Assembly: GCA_900547645.1 (NCBI GenBank)
Contig: URHP01000002.1
Coordinates: 24,843 to 88,842, forward strand
Direction of reading: 5' to 3'
DNA from: an uncultured Eubacteriales bacterium
GTDB lineage: Bacteria > Bacillota > Clostridia > Christensenellales > Borkfalkiaceae
Length of the DNA: 64,000 nucleotides
In this document: piece by piece, positions 16,038 to 24,915 of the stretch
Numbering within the stretch: the first letter of the stretch is position 1
Layout: every line of letters starts with the position of its first letter
Translations under genes and position numbers: made by a program
The notes under the pieces: generated by a model
Seen by the model: only the letters and a program-made list of their open reading frames with translations
What the model was told of the DNA's origin: nothing
Databases searched by the model: none

Positions 16038-16567
16038 AATACGTCATCGCATCGGACATTCACGGCTCGGCATACTACTGCCGCCTGTTAAAGCAGCGCT
16101 ATGAAGAGGAACAAGCGCAAAAACTTTTGCTGCTCGGCGACCTGTTATACCACGGCGCGCGCAACGCCCTGCCCAGGGAATATTCCACCCTCGAAACGGC
16201 TTCCATTCTCAACTCCATGAAAGAGGACATCCTGTGCGTGCGCGGCAACTGCGATTCGGACGTGGATGCCATGGTGCTGGAATTTCCGATCACGGCGGCG
16301 TTTGCCGTGCTGCCCGCAGCAGGCAGAACGCTCATTCTGACGCACGGACACAACGAATACGCCCGTTTCAGGGAGGGCGACGTGCTCGTCAACGGGCATT
16401 TCCACGTTCCCGCCTTTGAACAGCGGGGCGCCGCCCTCTACGTCAACTGCGGTTCGGTCTCCATCCCCAAGGAAAATTCCCCCCATTCCTATCTGGTGCT
16501 CGAGGACGGTACGCTCACATGGAAGGACGTGGAGACGGGGATCCCTTTCAGAAAAGAACGGCTTTAA
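16034..16567 (+). CDS. YfcE/MJ0936-type metallophosphoesterase
   Basis: 177 residues, coupled to the HAD gene by ATGA. Metal ligands: Asp and His in 'ASDIHGS', 'LLGDLLYHG', 'VRGNCDSD', 'THGH', 'NGHFHVP'. The short calcineurin-like fold matches YfcE phosphodiesterases. The natural substrate is unknown. The pairing with a HAD phosphatase suggests nucleotide or sugar-phosphate housekeeping. Confidence 0.92.
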   Translation: MKYVIASDIHGSAYYCRLLKQRYEEEQAQKLLLLGDLLYHGARNALPREYSTLETASILNSMKEDILCVRGNCDSDVDAMVLEFPITAAFAVLPAAGRTLILTHGHNEYARFREGDVLVNGHFHVPAFEQRGAALYVNCGSVSIPKENSPHSYLVLEDGTLTWKDVETGIPFRKERL

Positions 16568-16580
16568 AAATCACAGCATG

Positions 16581-16613
16581 AAAAAAATCCTGCGGCATTC
16601 CGCAGGATTTTTT
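16581..16613. terminator. Bidirectional terminator
   Basis: A stem of about 14 bp with a 4-base loop (CATT) and A/T runs at both ends. It serves the convergent genes on each side. Confidence 0.9.
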
Positions 16614-16631
16614 CACGTTTGCGTTGTGCTG

Positions 16632-16856
16632 TTACAGCGGGATAATGCGCAGGATGCGTCCGCTGAGGATCATCAGGACGATATCGAGAATCCAGATGAT
16701 GTTCCAGCCGAGAATGATACGCAGGATCCCTGCAAGAATTTTCCCCTCCGAAAAACGCGTGATGAATCCGAGGATCCACGAGGTAACGGGGATGATCGCA
16801 AGGATAATGCTGACCAAACGCCCGAGCCCGAAATAGTCGCCTCTGCTCTTTGCCAT
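16632..16856 (-). CDS. Small two-helix membrane protein
   Basis: 74 residues. ATG 16856 is nine bases after AAGGAG; an ATG three codons upstream touches the site. There are two hydrophobic segments (about 14-34 and 46-70) and a short polar start. No family recognised; it resembles small YqaE-like membrane proteins in size only. Strong own promoter. Confidence 0.7.
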   Translation of the reverse strand: MAKSRGDYFGLGRLVSIILAIIPVTSWILGFITRFSEGKILAGILRIILGWNIIWILDIVLMILSGRILRIIPL

Positions 16857-16891
16857 TTTTCTCATCTCCTTAACATAAGAGTTCTGCTACT

Positions 16892-16920
16892 ATTATATCC
16901 GTTCCAACCGGAAATGTCAA
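16892..16920 (-). promoter_or_regulatory. Consensus sigma-A promoter
   Basis: A perfect TTGACA and TATAAT with 17-base spacing on the minus strand, before the small membrane protein. It predicts strong expression. Confidence 0.85.
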
Positions 16921-16946
16921 TAACGTTGTAAAAATTTTTAAAAAAT

Positions 16947-18002
16947 TTATGCGAGGTCGAACGCGACCGCCGTCAGGTCGTCGTCAAACGTGCCGCAGAA
17001 TTCCTTGAGGACGGCTTTGAGCCGTTCGATAAAGCGTTCGGCATTTTCCGAACGGCGCAGCACTTCCTCCACGCGTTCGATGCCGAACTGCTCGCCCGCG
17101 GCGTTCTTGCTCTCCGTCACGCCGTCCGTAAGCAGGACGAGGATGTCCCCTTCCCGATACCCGATCGCCCTGTCCGAATAGGCAAAATCGGGGATCCAAT
17201 TGGAAATGGGCGGCGAATGCATGACGATCTCGTCGATGCCGAGCGCGCTCTTCAAAAGCATGGGCGCGTTGTGCCCCGCCACGCTGTAGACGATCTCCCG
17301 CCGGCTGCGTTCGATGCGTACCGCCGCCGCCGTGACGTAGGAGCGCTCATCAAGATTGAGTTCCTGAAATTTGGCGTTGAGCCCGCGCAGCGCCCTGGCG
17401 GGAGAAGGTTCGCTCCTGTCCCAGCCCGCCTTGACGAACGCCGAGAGCATCCCCGCCGAGATGCCTTTTCCGGAGACGTCGGCAAGAAAGCCCATCGTCT
17501 CGCCCTGCACCTCGTACACGTCGGGCAGGTCTCCGCCGATCTCGCGGCAGGGAATGTACATGAACGAATAGTGCGTGCCCGCGCCGCTCTGCGCGGGAGG
17601 GAGCAGGCGCTGCTGGATGTCCTGCGCGGAATACATTTCGCGCGCGATCTCCGTCTCGTACGCGTCGTCCACAATGCCGAGGTAGTACTTTCCGAGCGGC
17701 GTCACGCGGATGCGGAAGGAAAGATTTCCCTCGTTTCCGCGCAGGATGAGCTTGCGGAAAGCGCGCCCGCCGTTCTTTTTGGCATCCGAAAACAGGGAGC
17801 GCATGGGACAGTAGGCGCACCGCACCCCTTCGCCGCAGACGTCGTCCGAAGCGCAGCCCGTCGTCTCCTTGAGCGTCCCCTTCGGCTTTTCCGAGCGGAA
17901 GCACTCGCGGAAGGCGCGGTTGGTGTAGCGCACCTTCATATTTTTATCCACGACGATCGCCGCCGTAGGGATATTGTCGAGCACTTCCCTGTAAAGGTTC
18001 AT
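16947..18002 (-). CDS. PAS-domain PP2C/SpoIIE-type serine phosphatase
   Basis: 351 residues. Residues 1-115 form a PAS domain with an unusual cysteine cluster ('GCASDDVC', 'RCAYC'), a possible metal or Fe-S site. From about 130 comes a SpoIIE/RsbU phosphatase: 'QDIQQRLLP', 'GGDLPDVYE', 'ADVSGKGISAGML', 'AGHNAPML', 'LLTDGVTES', 'DDLTAVAF', with the metal-binding aspartates in place. Such proteins dephosphorylate anti-anti-sigma factors in response to a signal sensed by PAS. No partner kinase is adjacent. Starts directly after the lipid kinase gene. Confidence 0.9.
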   Translation of the reverse strand: MNLYREVLDNIPTAAIVVDKNMKVRYTNRAFRECFRSEKPKGTLKETTGCASDDVCGEGVRCAYCPMRSLFSDAKKNGGRAFRKLILRGNEGNLSFRIRVTPLGKYYLGIVDDAYETEIAREMYSAQDIQQRLLPPAQSGAGTHYSFMYIPCREIGGDLPDVYEVQGETMGFLADVSGKGISAGMLSAFVKAGWDRSEPSPARALRGLNAKFQELNLDERSYVTAAAVRIERSRREIVYSVAGHNAPMLLKSALGIDEIVMHSPPISNWIPDFAYSDRAIGYREGDILVLLTDGVTESKNAAGEQFGIERVEEVLRRSENAERFIERLKAVLKEFCGTFDDDLTAVAFDLA

Positions 18003-18003
18003 G

Positions 18004-18867
18004 TCACCCTCGGTACATTCTGAGTTTTCCGCTCACAAGATGGGCGTTGAGCGCGTCCGCCTCCTCGATCTCGCCGTCGTACTGAACGAAGATCTTCCCG
18101 TCCGGCGAGGAGATGACCGCCTCCGAACAGGGAATATGATGCGTGATCGGGCGCTGCAGGATCTTTCCGCACATGAGCCGGATGAGTTCGGGCAGGATCT
18201 TACTGCGCGCGGGGCTCTCCACGACGACAAGCTCGAGCTGCCCGTCCGCCGCGTCCGCAACGGGGCAGATGGGAATGCCGCCGCCGAACTGTTTTCCGTT
18301 GCACACGACGGCGATGAGCGCGAAATATTCCCTGGTCTCCCCGCCCGTGGTCACGCTCAGGCGGGTGCCTTCATACCGTTTCAGCGTAGCGACGAGGCTG
18401 CGGAAATACTTCCCCTTGTTGGTGCCGTGGCGCATGCGCGCGCAGCGGCGCAAAATCTCCACGTCGATCCCCGTTCCCGCAATGTTGATGCTGCGGCGGG
18501 TGCCGCATTCGATATAATCCACGGGCTGCGGCGTGCCGCTCAAAATGAGGTCGAGCGCGCGGATGCCGTGCGGGATATGCGCGGAGGCGGCAAAGTCGTT
18601 TCCCGTTCCCGCGGGCACCAGCCCGAGCGTGCAGGAAGACGGATCGGCAAGCCCGCTCACGACCTCGTTGAGCGTGCCGTCGCCGCCCACGACGATGAAC
18701 TTTCTGCCCCCTGCCTCCGAAAGACTGCGCGCATATTTATAGGCGTCCCCCGTGCGCTCCGTATAGAAAAAGCGGTATTCCGCCCCGTGCGCCTGCAGCC
18801 GCTTTTCCATGGCGGCGATCAGCTTTTTGATGCGCCGCGCATGGCAATTGACGATGATATTCCACAT
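18004..18867 (-). CDS. Diacylglycerol/lipid kinase family protein
   Basis: 287 residues from ATG 18867 (GAGAGGGG site). DAGK catalytic motif 'VVGGDGTLNEVVSGL' and the 'PAGTGNDFA' loop. The C-terminal half has the expected beta-sandwich pattern. DgkB/YegS-type enzymes phosphorylate diacylglycerol or related lipids. Two bases separate its stop from the next gene. Confidence 0.92.
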   Translation of the reverse strand: MWNIIVNCHARRIKKLIAAMEKRLQAHGAEYRFFYTERTGDAYKYARSLSEAGGRKFIVVGGDGTLNEVVSGLADPSSCTLGLVPAGTGNDFAASAHIPHGIRALDLILSGTPQPVDYIECGTRRSINIAGTGIDVEILRRCARMRHGTNKGKYFRSLVATLKRYEGTRLSVTTGGETREYFALIAVVCNGKQFGGGIPICPVADAADGQLELVVVESPARSKILPELIRLMCGKILQRPITHHIPCSEAVISSPDGKIFVQYDGEIEEADALNAHLVSGKLRMYRG

Positions 18868-18900
18868 TTCCGCCCCTCTCCCGTAAAACCCTTCCGCGAC

Positions 18901-18952
18901 ATTATACAATATTTCTCCCGTGATTGCAATTTTTTTGCAAATCTGTTATACT
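18901..18952. promoter_or_regulatory. Divergent promoters sharing one -35 box
   Basis: The palindrome TTGCAA at 18924-18929 has TATAAT (minus, 18901-18906) and TATACT (plus, 18947-18952), each exactly 17 bases away. They drive the lipid kinase (minus) and cca (plus). Confidence 0.6.
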
Positions 18953-18994
18953 CATTTCGGACTCATTTCGGAAAAATTTTCACGGAGGCGCGCA

Positions 18995-20350
18995 TTGAAG
19001 GAACGCATTCCCCCTTCCCTCAGACAACTCGCCGCGGCGCTGCCCTACCCCCTGTACGTGGTGGGCGGAAGCGTGCGCGACTATCTGGCAGGACACTTTG
19101 AACTGACTGCGGACTGGGACCTTGCCTCGCCCGCACCCGAGGACGCCGTGGAACAGGCGGCGCGCGCGTGCGGATGGGAAGTGCGCGCCGTATACCGCAA
19201 CACGGGCACGGTAAAGCTGACGGACGCCGACGGCACGGGGTATGAATTCACCCGTTTCCGCTCCGACCGGTACGTGCGCGGGCTGCACGCGCCCGCCGCG
19301 ATCGAGTTTACCGACGACATTGTCCGTGACGCGCGGCGGCGCGATTTCTGCGCAAACGCCGTCTATTACGAGGTCGGGACCGGGACGTTCTGCGATCCCT
19401 TAGGCGGCATCCCCGACATCCGCGACAGGAAACTGCGCACGGTCGCGCCCGCGGAAAAGGTCTTCGGCGAGGACGGACTGCGCCTTGCCCGCCTTGCCCG
19501 CCTTGCCGCGCAGACGGGATTTGCCCCCGACGAAGAGTGCCTTGCCGGCGCGGCAAAGCACCGCGCGCTCATCCGCGACATCGCTGCGGAGCGCGTCTTT
19601 TCCGAACTCGATCAGCTGCTGCACGCCGACCGGAAAGCGGGCGGCGCATGGGGACCGTACCGCGGGCTGGGCATCCTGCGCGATACGGGCGTCCTGAACG
19701 AGATCATGCCCGAGCTTGCCGCAGGCGAAGGCATGGCGCAGCGCGCCGACTTTCACCGCTACGACGTGCTGGAACACTCCTTCCGCTGCGTCCGTTACGC
19801 CACGCCGGAGATCCGATGGGCGGCGCTCCTGCACGACGTCGGCAAACCGTACTGCTTTATGCGGGACGGCAATTTTCACGCCCATCCGGAAGAGGGCGCG
19901 CGCCTTGCGGAGCACATCCTCGACCGCCTGAAGGCGCCCAAAAAACTGACCGAACGGACAAAGCGGCTGGTCGCCCTGCATATGCGCGACTTCGACATGA
20001 AGATGAAGGAGAGCAAGGTGCGGCGGGACATTCTGGAGCAATACGACCTGCTGCCCGAGCTGTTTGCCCTGCGCCAGGCGGACTTTTCCGCCTGCAAAGA
20101 CGACCTTTCCCCTGCGCCGGGCGTAGTCAGATGGCAGGGCGTTTTGGCAAAAATGCGCGCGGAAGGCGTTCCCTTTTCGCTCAGGGAACTCGCCGTGAAC
20201 GGCGCGGACCTCACCGCCCTCGGCATCCGCGGCGGACGCGTGGGCGAGACGCTCAAAGACCTGCTGCTCTACTGTGCGCAGGACGGCGCGCGCAATACCC
20301 GCGCCGCGCTGCTCAGACACCTGAAAAACATGACAAAGGAGACGCCATGA
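18995..20350 (+). CDS. cca: CCA tRNA nucleotidyltransferase with HD domain
   Basis: 451 residues from TTG 18995, six bases after GGAGG; upstream in-frame codons overlap the promoter. Polymerase-beta-type head: 'VVGGSVRDYL', then 'DWDLA' carrying the catalytic acidic pair and 'RRRDFCANAV'. Domain with 'AAQTGF', then an HD phosphohydrolase part 'LEHSF' and 'LLHDVGKP'. It adds or repairs the 3' CCA of tRNAs. It overlaps rmuC by 4 bases. Confidence 0.92.
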   Translation: MKERIPPSLRQLAAALPYPLYVVGGSVRDYLAGHFELTADWDLASPAPEDAVEQAARACGWEVRAVYRNTGTVKLTDADGTGYEFTRFRSDRYVRGLHAPAAIEFTDDIVRDARRRDFCANAVYYEVGTGTFCDPLGGIPDIRDRKLRTVAPAEKVFGEDGLRLARLARLAAQTGFAPDEECLAGAAKHRALIRDIAAERVFSELDQLLHADRKAGGAWGPYRGLGILRDTGVLNEIMPELAAGEGMAQRADFHRYDVLEHSFRCVRYATPEIRWAALLHDVGKPYCFMRDGNFHAHPEEGARLAEHILDRLKAPKKLTERTKRLVALHMRDFDMKMKESKVRRDILEQYDLLPELFALRQADFSACKDDLSPAPGVVRWQGVLAKMRAEGVPFSLRELAVNGADLTALGIRGGRVGETLKDLLLYCAQDGARNTRAALLRHLKNMTKETP

Positions 20351-21492
20351 CCGAAATCCTCATCGTCGTTTGCACGATTTTGTGCGCGCTCTGCCTTGTG
20401 CTGCTCGTTCTGCTGCTTCTGAAAAAGCGGCGCGAAGGCGACGGCGCCACGCAGGAAAAACTGCGCCGTCTGGAAGAGAAGACGGACGCCGTGGGAAAAC
20501 TTGCCGACTACAACGCCCGCACGCTCGAGCGCATCGACCACGCGACGGAAGCGCGCCTCGTCAACATTCAGAACCGCCTGACGGACGACATCAAGTACGT
20601 CGTGGACGTCAACGCGCAGAATCTGGAGCGCATCCGCCGCACGGTGGACGAAAAACTCACCTCCTCCATCGACGGCAAGCTCTCCGATTCCTTTGCGCGC
20701 ATCACCGAACGGCTGGAAAAAATGTACGAGAGCGTGGGCGAGATGAAGGGGCTTTCCTCCTCCGTCGCCGACATCCGCCGCGTCTTTTCCAACGTCAAGC
20801 TGCGCGGCACCTGGGGCGAAGCGCAGCTCGACGCCCTGCTTGAACAGATGCTTGCGCCCGAACAGTACCGCCGCAGCGTCAAACTCAATCCCCTCGACAA
20901 TTCCCTTGTGGATTTTGCGGTCGTCCTGCCCGCAAGGGACGGCGAAATGTACCTGCCCGTGGACAGCAAATTCCCCGTAGAAGAATTCGAACGGCTGGTG
21001 ACCGCCTCGCAGCGGGGCGACAAGGAGGGCGAGGAGCGGGCGCGCAAAAATCTGGAGCGCGCCGTCAAGACGCAGGCGGAATCCATTGCGAAAAAATACA
21101 TCCTGCCCCCCGTCACCACCGATTTTGCCGTGATGTACCTGCCCTCCGAAAGTCTGTACGCCGAGGTCGCGCGCACGGACGGGCTTGCCGACTGGCTGCG
21201 CGCACGGCGCGTGCTTGCCGCGGGACCGACCAACCTCGGCGCGCTGCTCTCCACCCTGCAGACGGGCTTCCGCACGGCGGCGATCGAAAAGCGCTCGGGG
21301 GAGCTGCGCCTCATGCTCGATTCCTTCCGCGCCGACTTTGCAAAATTCGCGGAACTTCTGGAAAAGACGCGCAGAAAACTGCAGGAAGCGCAGGACACCG
21401 TGGAAAGCGCGGAAAAGCGCACGGGCACCATCGGAAGAAAGCTGGATTCCTTCCGCTCCGTGGGCGGCGCGCTCCCGCCCGACGAGGAATAG
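20347..21492 (+). CDS. rmuC: RmuC family protein
   Basis: 381 residues, ATG 20347 inside the cca stop (ATGA). N-terminal membrane helix (2-26), a coiled coil (about 35-130), then the RmuC nuclease-like core: 'LRGTWGEAQLDALLEQML', 'LPVDSKFP', 'MYLPSESLYAEV', 'AGPTNLGALL'. RmuC limits recombination at inverted repeats. Slightly short for the family. Confidence 0.92.
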   Translation: MTEILIVVCTILCALCLVLLVLLLLKKRREGDGATQEKLRRLEEKTDAVGKLADYNARTLERIDHATEARLVNIQNRLTDDIKYVVDVNAQNLERIRRTVDEKLTSSIDGKLSDSFARITERLEKMYESVGEMKGLSSSVADIRRVFSNVKLRGTWGEAQLDALLEQMLAPEQYRRSVKLNPLDNSLVDFAVVLPARDGEMYLPVDSKFPVEEFERLVTASQRGDKEGEERARKNLERAVKTQAESIAKKYILPPVTTDFAVMYLPSESLYAEVARTDGLADWLRARRVLAAGPTNLGALLSTLQTGFRTAAIEKRSGELRLMLDSFRADFAKFAELLEKTRRKLQEAQDTVESAEKRTGTIGRKLDSFRSVGGALPPDEE

Positions 21493-21539
21493 CGCGCAAT
21501 GCCGCGGCGCGGCAGGCAGTTTCTTCCGCAAAAAATCGC

Positions 21540-21568
21540 TTGCATTTTACACGCGCGCACACTATAAT
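21540..21568 (+). promoter_or_regulatory. Promoter leading to a probable leaderless mRNA
   Basis: TTGCAT and TATAAT are 17 bases apart. The ATG of the next gene lies 6 bases after the -10 box, at the expected transcription start. Confidence 0.65.
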
Positions 21569-21574
21569 GGTGTC

Positions 21575-21892
21575 ATGGAGTTTTTGAAAATCGCGGCGAT
21601 GCCGGAGGGCGTCGTCATCCCGCCGGAAGAAGCATTCGGCGAAGAGCGCAGGGTGCAGAGCGGAAGCGTGCGCGCCTGCGGAAACGCCCTGCTCATCCGC
21701 AGCGGCGGCAGATACAAACGCTTTGCTTCCGGAGCGGAGTATATCCGCATCGCGGAAGGCACAGGCTATTTCAAATGGAAGCGGGGCGAAGTTCCCTTTG
21801 CCGCGGGCGACACATTCGCCGCAGTCGGCGTGGACGAATATGACTTTTACGGCGAGGGCGTCTTCCTCGTCCTAAAAAAGGAGACGGCATGA
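21575..21892 (+). CDS. Small cupin-like protein
   Basis: 105 residues. There is no Shine-Dalgarno site before ATG 21575, and the -10 box ends 6 bases upstream, so the message is probably leaderless. The sequence is rich in beta strands with turns such as 'GEVPFAAGDTFAAV', which recalls a single cupin barrel ('PG' second motif), but the metal-binding His residues are missing. Function unknown. It overlaps the next gene by 4 bases (ATGA). Confidence 0.65.
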   Translation: MEFLKIAAMPEGVVIPPEEAFGEERRVQSGSVRACGNALLIRSGGRYKRFASGAEYIRIAEGTGYFKWKRGEVPFAAGDTFAAVGVDEYDFYGEGVFLVLKKETA

Positions 21893-24480
21893 GTAAGGAC
21901 AGATCGGCGGAAAAGCAGGCGCGCAAGGCGACGGAAGCCCAGAAGATCGCGCTTGAAAAACAGCTCGTCAAAGAAGGAAAGATCCTTCCGCGCACACGCT
22001 ATGCTCCCAAAAGTTTTGTCGGACGCGTCCTTGCGGTGGCGCTTGCGTTCCTGCTCGGCATTTTCGCCGCCCTCGGCGGGCTTCTCGGCGCGGGATACTA
22101 TGCCGGAACGCGCCCTTTGAAGGACGTGTTCGGCATGTTCAACTTTGACTACAGCGCATGGCTGACGGACAGCGCGGCGGACATGAGCATCCTGCAGCTC
22201 ACGCAGGAACTTTCAAACGGCGGAATGGACAGCCTGGGCGACCTTGCGGAATACACCCCCTATGTGGATACGCTCGTCGAACAGCTCAACGGTCAGCTTT
22301 CCGCGCTCGGCGTGACGCTGGACGCGGAGACGCTCAAAGCCACGCCCTTTTCCGGGCTCGGCGAATTCTTTGCAGACACCGTGCGGACGGCGGAACTCGG
22401 CAAGGCGCTCGGCGTGACGGCGCAGTCCGATCCGCTCATGCTCGCGCTCTGCTACGGCGTCGAAGGCACCAACGAGGAGGGCGGAGACTATACCGTAAAC
22501 GAAAACGGCGAGATCGTGATGAACGACGGCAAGTCCCCCACCACCATCGAGACGCTCAACGCCGACGCAAACGGCATTCTCGGGAAGGTCTCCGTGGAGG
22601 CCGCGCTCGACGTGACGGCGGACTCCAACAGTTCGATGCGCTATCTTGCCTACGGCACGGAGGGAGAGTCCTACCGCATCGTGACGGATGAATCGGGCGC
22701 GAAGTCGGTCGAAATGCTCACCGATCCCGTCACGGGCGAGCGCTACCGCAAAAAAATGCTCAGCGATCTGACGGGAGCTTCCAACGTCATGGGCGACGCG
22801 GCAATTTCCGACGTCATCGTCATCGATGAGAATACGACGGGACTGCTTGCCGCCGTACGCGACTGGAAGGTGGACGATCTGGGAAATTCCGCCCGTCTCG
22901 AACGGCTCAGGCTTTCGCAGGTCATCACGATCGGCGACGATTCCAGCAACATCATGAAGGCAATGCGCGACTGGCGCATCGGCGATCTGACCGATCAGGG
23001 AAAGATCGATTCGCTGACGCTGGGCGACGTCATCGCGGTGACCGACGATTCCCCCGAAATTCTCAAATCGCTGCGGAACACGCGTCTGGGCGAGCTGTCT
23101 CAGGCGACGGAAGAGCTGCGTCTGACCGACCTTTTGGGCAGCGACGCCGTAAGCGGCAACCGCCTGCTGCGCAACCTTGCGCAGAGCAGCGTCTCGACGC
23201 TCGCCCACGACGTGGAAAATCTCACCGTCAGGCAGGTGTACGGCGATCAGATCTACTCCTATCTCGACCTGGAAGCGAGCGGCGGAAAGACGTATGCACA
23301 GTATATCAAAGACTATGATCCGAGTACTCCGCCTTCCGCAGACCAGCCGAATACCGTCCGCCCTGCGGCGATCGTATATGACGAGAATTCCTTCGTCCTG
23401 AACGAGAAGCGCGTGCTGACCGACGGCAGCGGCACGGAAGTTTTTGAGGGCTGGTTCTACACGTTAAACGGCGTCGAAACGCTCGTTCCCGACGCACAGG
23501 TACACCGGAGCATGGAACAAGACGACGCGGGGCTTGAACGGGTGCGCGCCTATGCGCGGACGGAGGTCCCCCTTACCGCAACGGCGTTCGCCTGGACATA
23601 TGTGGACTATCAGAACGACGGCGCTTTGACGGCGCTGCCGGCGGGCGACCGGATCTCCGCCGATACCACGGGCTATTCCGTGGAAGAAAACGGCACGGGC
23701 GGCACGCCCGTCACCGATGCGGACGGCGCGCCCCTCTACTATCTGACCGAGCGCATCCTGCCCGCGGCAGAGGGAGAAGAACCTGCATCGCAGCTCGTCG
23801 CCTATCCCCTGCTGGAGGACGCAAACGGCATCTTTGTACGCAAGCGTATGCTGAATGAAGGCGACGCGTACTCTGTTGTCCAACGCGTCGACCTCGAACG
23901 CGCGCCCTCCGCCTATGCGTACGGCGACGGTTCCCCCGTCACGCTCGACGAACAGGGCAACGCCGTCTATGAAGGACAGTCCCTGCCCATCCAAACGAGA
24001 GACGGGGAAAACGGGACGCAGTATTTCCTCGTTGCCGTCCATGACGTGACGCAGAAATACTACTACGAGACCCCCGGCGGCATCGCCGAACCGCAGGAGA
24101 GCGAGACGCAGATCGTGCGGACGGCGAGCTGGACATATACGCCGCAGGGCGAACCGACGCAGACGCACACCGACGTCCCGGTGGAGCGCTTTCTTTCGGG
24201 AACGTGGTATCTGATGTTCGGCGGCGAAGACGAGAGCGGCGCGCCCGTCGACAGGACGGATACCCCCATCCTTGCCATTGCGCCCGAGATCGGGGAAACG
24301 ACGCAGGTGATCAACCAGAAGAAGCTTTGGGAACTGTACCTGCACGGCGTGATCAACGACAATCCCTATGTAGACCTCACATCCTTCGGGCTGGAAGGCT
24401 ACACCAACCTCAACCTGCTCAACGTGAGCGAGGTCATTTCCTTCCTCAAAGAGCTCTCCGCAAAGATCAACGGCAATTAA
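21889..24480 (+). CDS. Large single-pass exported protein with internal repeats
   Basis: 863 residues. A basic cytoplasmic start (1-45) is followed by one membrane helix (about 46-70), then an extracellular part. Between about residues 290 and 440 a roughly 45-residue unit repeats: a 'VI.I.D(D/E)(N/S)' strand, then a 'LR(D/N)xRxGDL' helix, then 'L..L.L.DVI'. The C-terminal half has acidic beta-type segments with tyrosines. No LPXTG or sortase signal is seen, so it stays tethered by its N-terminus. No family recognised. Co-transcribed with the small cupin-like gene. Confidence 0.75.
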   Translation: MSKDRSAEKQARKATEAQKIALEKQLVKEGKILPRTRYAPKSFVGRVLAVALAFLLGIFAALGGLLGAGYYAGTRPLKDVFGMFNFDYSAWLTDSAADMSILQLTQELSNGGMDSLGDLAEYTPYVDTLVEQLNGQLSALGVTLDAETLKATPFSGLGEFFADTVRTAELGKALGVTAQSDPLMLALCYGVEGTNEEGGDYTVNENGEIVMNDGKSPTTIETLNADANGILGKVSVEAALDVTADSNSSMRYLAYGTEGESYRIVTDESGAKSVEMLTDPVTGERYRKKMLSDLTGASNVMGDAAISDVIVIDENTTGLLAAVRDWKVDDLGNSARLERLRLSQVITIGDDSSNIMKAMRDWRIGDLTDQGKIDSLTLGDVIAVTDDSPEILKSLRNTRLGELSQATEELRLTDLLGSDAVSGNRLLRNLAQSSVSTLAHDVENLTVRQVYGDQIYSYLDLEASGGKTYAQYIKDYDPSTPPSADQPNTVRPAAIVYDENSFVLNEKRVLTDGSGTEVFEGWFYTLNGVETLVPDAQVHRSMEQDDAGLERVRAYARTEVPLTATAFAWTYVDYQNDGALTALPAGDRISADTTGYSVEENGTGGTPVTDADGAPLYYLTERILPAAEGEEPASQLVAYPLLEDANGIFVRKRMLNEGDAYSVVQRVDLERAPSAYAYGDGSPVTLDEQGNAVYEGQSLPIQTRDGENGTQYFLVAVHDVTQKYYYETPGGIAEPQESETQIVRTASWTYTPQGEPTQTHTDVPVERFLSGTWYLMFGGEDESGAPVDRTDTPILAIAPEIGETTQVINQKKLWELYLHGVINDNPYVDLTSFGLEGYTNLNLLNVSEVISFLKELSAKINGN

Positions 24481-24490
24481 ATTTTCAAAA

Positions 24491-24546
24491 TTCCGCCCGC
24501 AGACAGCGCAAAAGCCGTTGACTTGCGGGCGGAAATATTGTAAAAT
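24491..24546 (+). promoter_or_regulatory. Hairpin and promoter before rpsF
   Basis: A 10-bp inverted repeat (24491-24500 with 24525-24534) may end the upstream gene. The rpsF promoter TTGACT (24518-24523) and TAAAAT (24541-24546), 17 bases apart, overlaps its right arm. Confidence 0.6.
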
Positions 24547-24574
24547 AGTTGCTACGGGTGAAAACCTGTATTTT

Positions 24575-24610
24575 GCCTTGCATGCCGGAATGGTATGCCG
24601 AATAAGACCG
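24575..24610 (+). promoter_or_regulatory. Possible S6:S18 autoregulatory leader
   Basis: In the rpsF leader a 7-bp hairpin (GCATGCC with GGTATGC) is followed by CCG near CGAATA. Leaders of rpsF operons often bind the S6:S18 pair at a stem next to CCG. Position and elements fit, but the match is loose. Confidence 0.3.
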
Positions 24611-24623
24611 GGAGGTGAAAAGT

Positions 24624-24914
24624 ATGCAGAAGTACGAAATGCTCATTCTTCTTCGCAGCGACATTGAAGAAGAGGCGAGAGAGGCGGAACTCAAAAAGTA
24701 CGCCGACATCGTGACCGACATGGGCGGCGCCGTCGATGCGACGGACAAGTGGGGCGTCAAGAAATTGCAGTACCCCATCGCGTTCAAGTCGGAAGCATTT
24801 TACGCACTTATGACGTTCCACGCAAATGGCGCGGCGGTCAAAGAACTTGACCGTATCGCGGGCATTTCCGACGGCGTCTTAAGGCGCATGATCACGAAAG
24901 TCGAGGAAAAGTAA
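24624..24914 (+). CDS. rpsF: Ribosomal protein S6
   Basis: 96 residues; ATG 24624 behind GGAGGTGAAAAGT (an upstream GTG lies within that site). 'MQKYEMLILLRS' and 'KKLQYPI' are typical S6 features. It partners S18, encoded two genes downstream, in the 30S platform. Confidence 0.95.
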   Translation: MQKYEMLILLRSDIEEEAREAELKKYADIVTDMGGAVDATDKWGVKKLQYPIAFKSEAFYALMTFHANGAAVKELDRIAGISDGVLRRMITKVEEK

Positions 24915-24915
24915 C

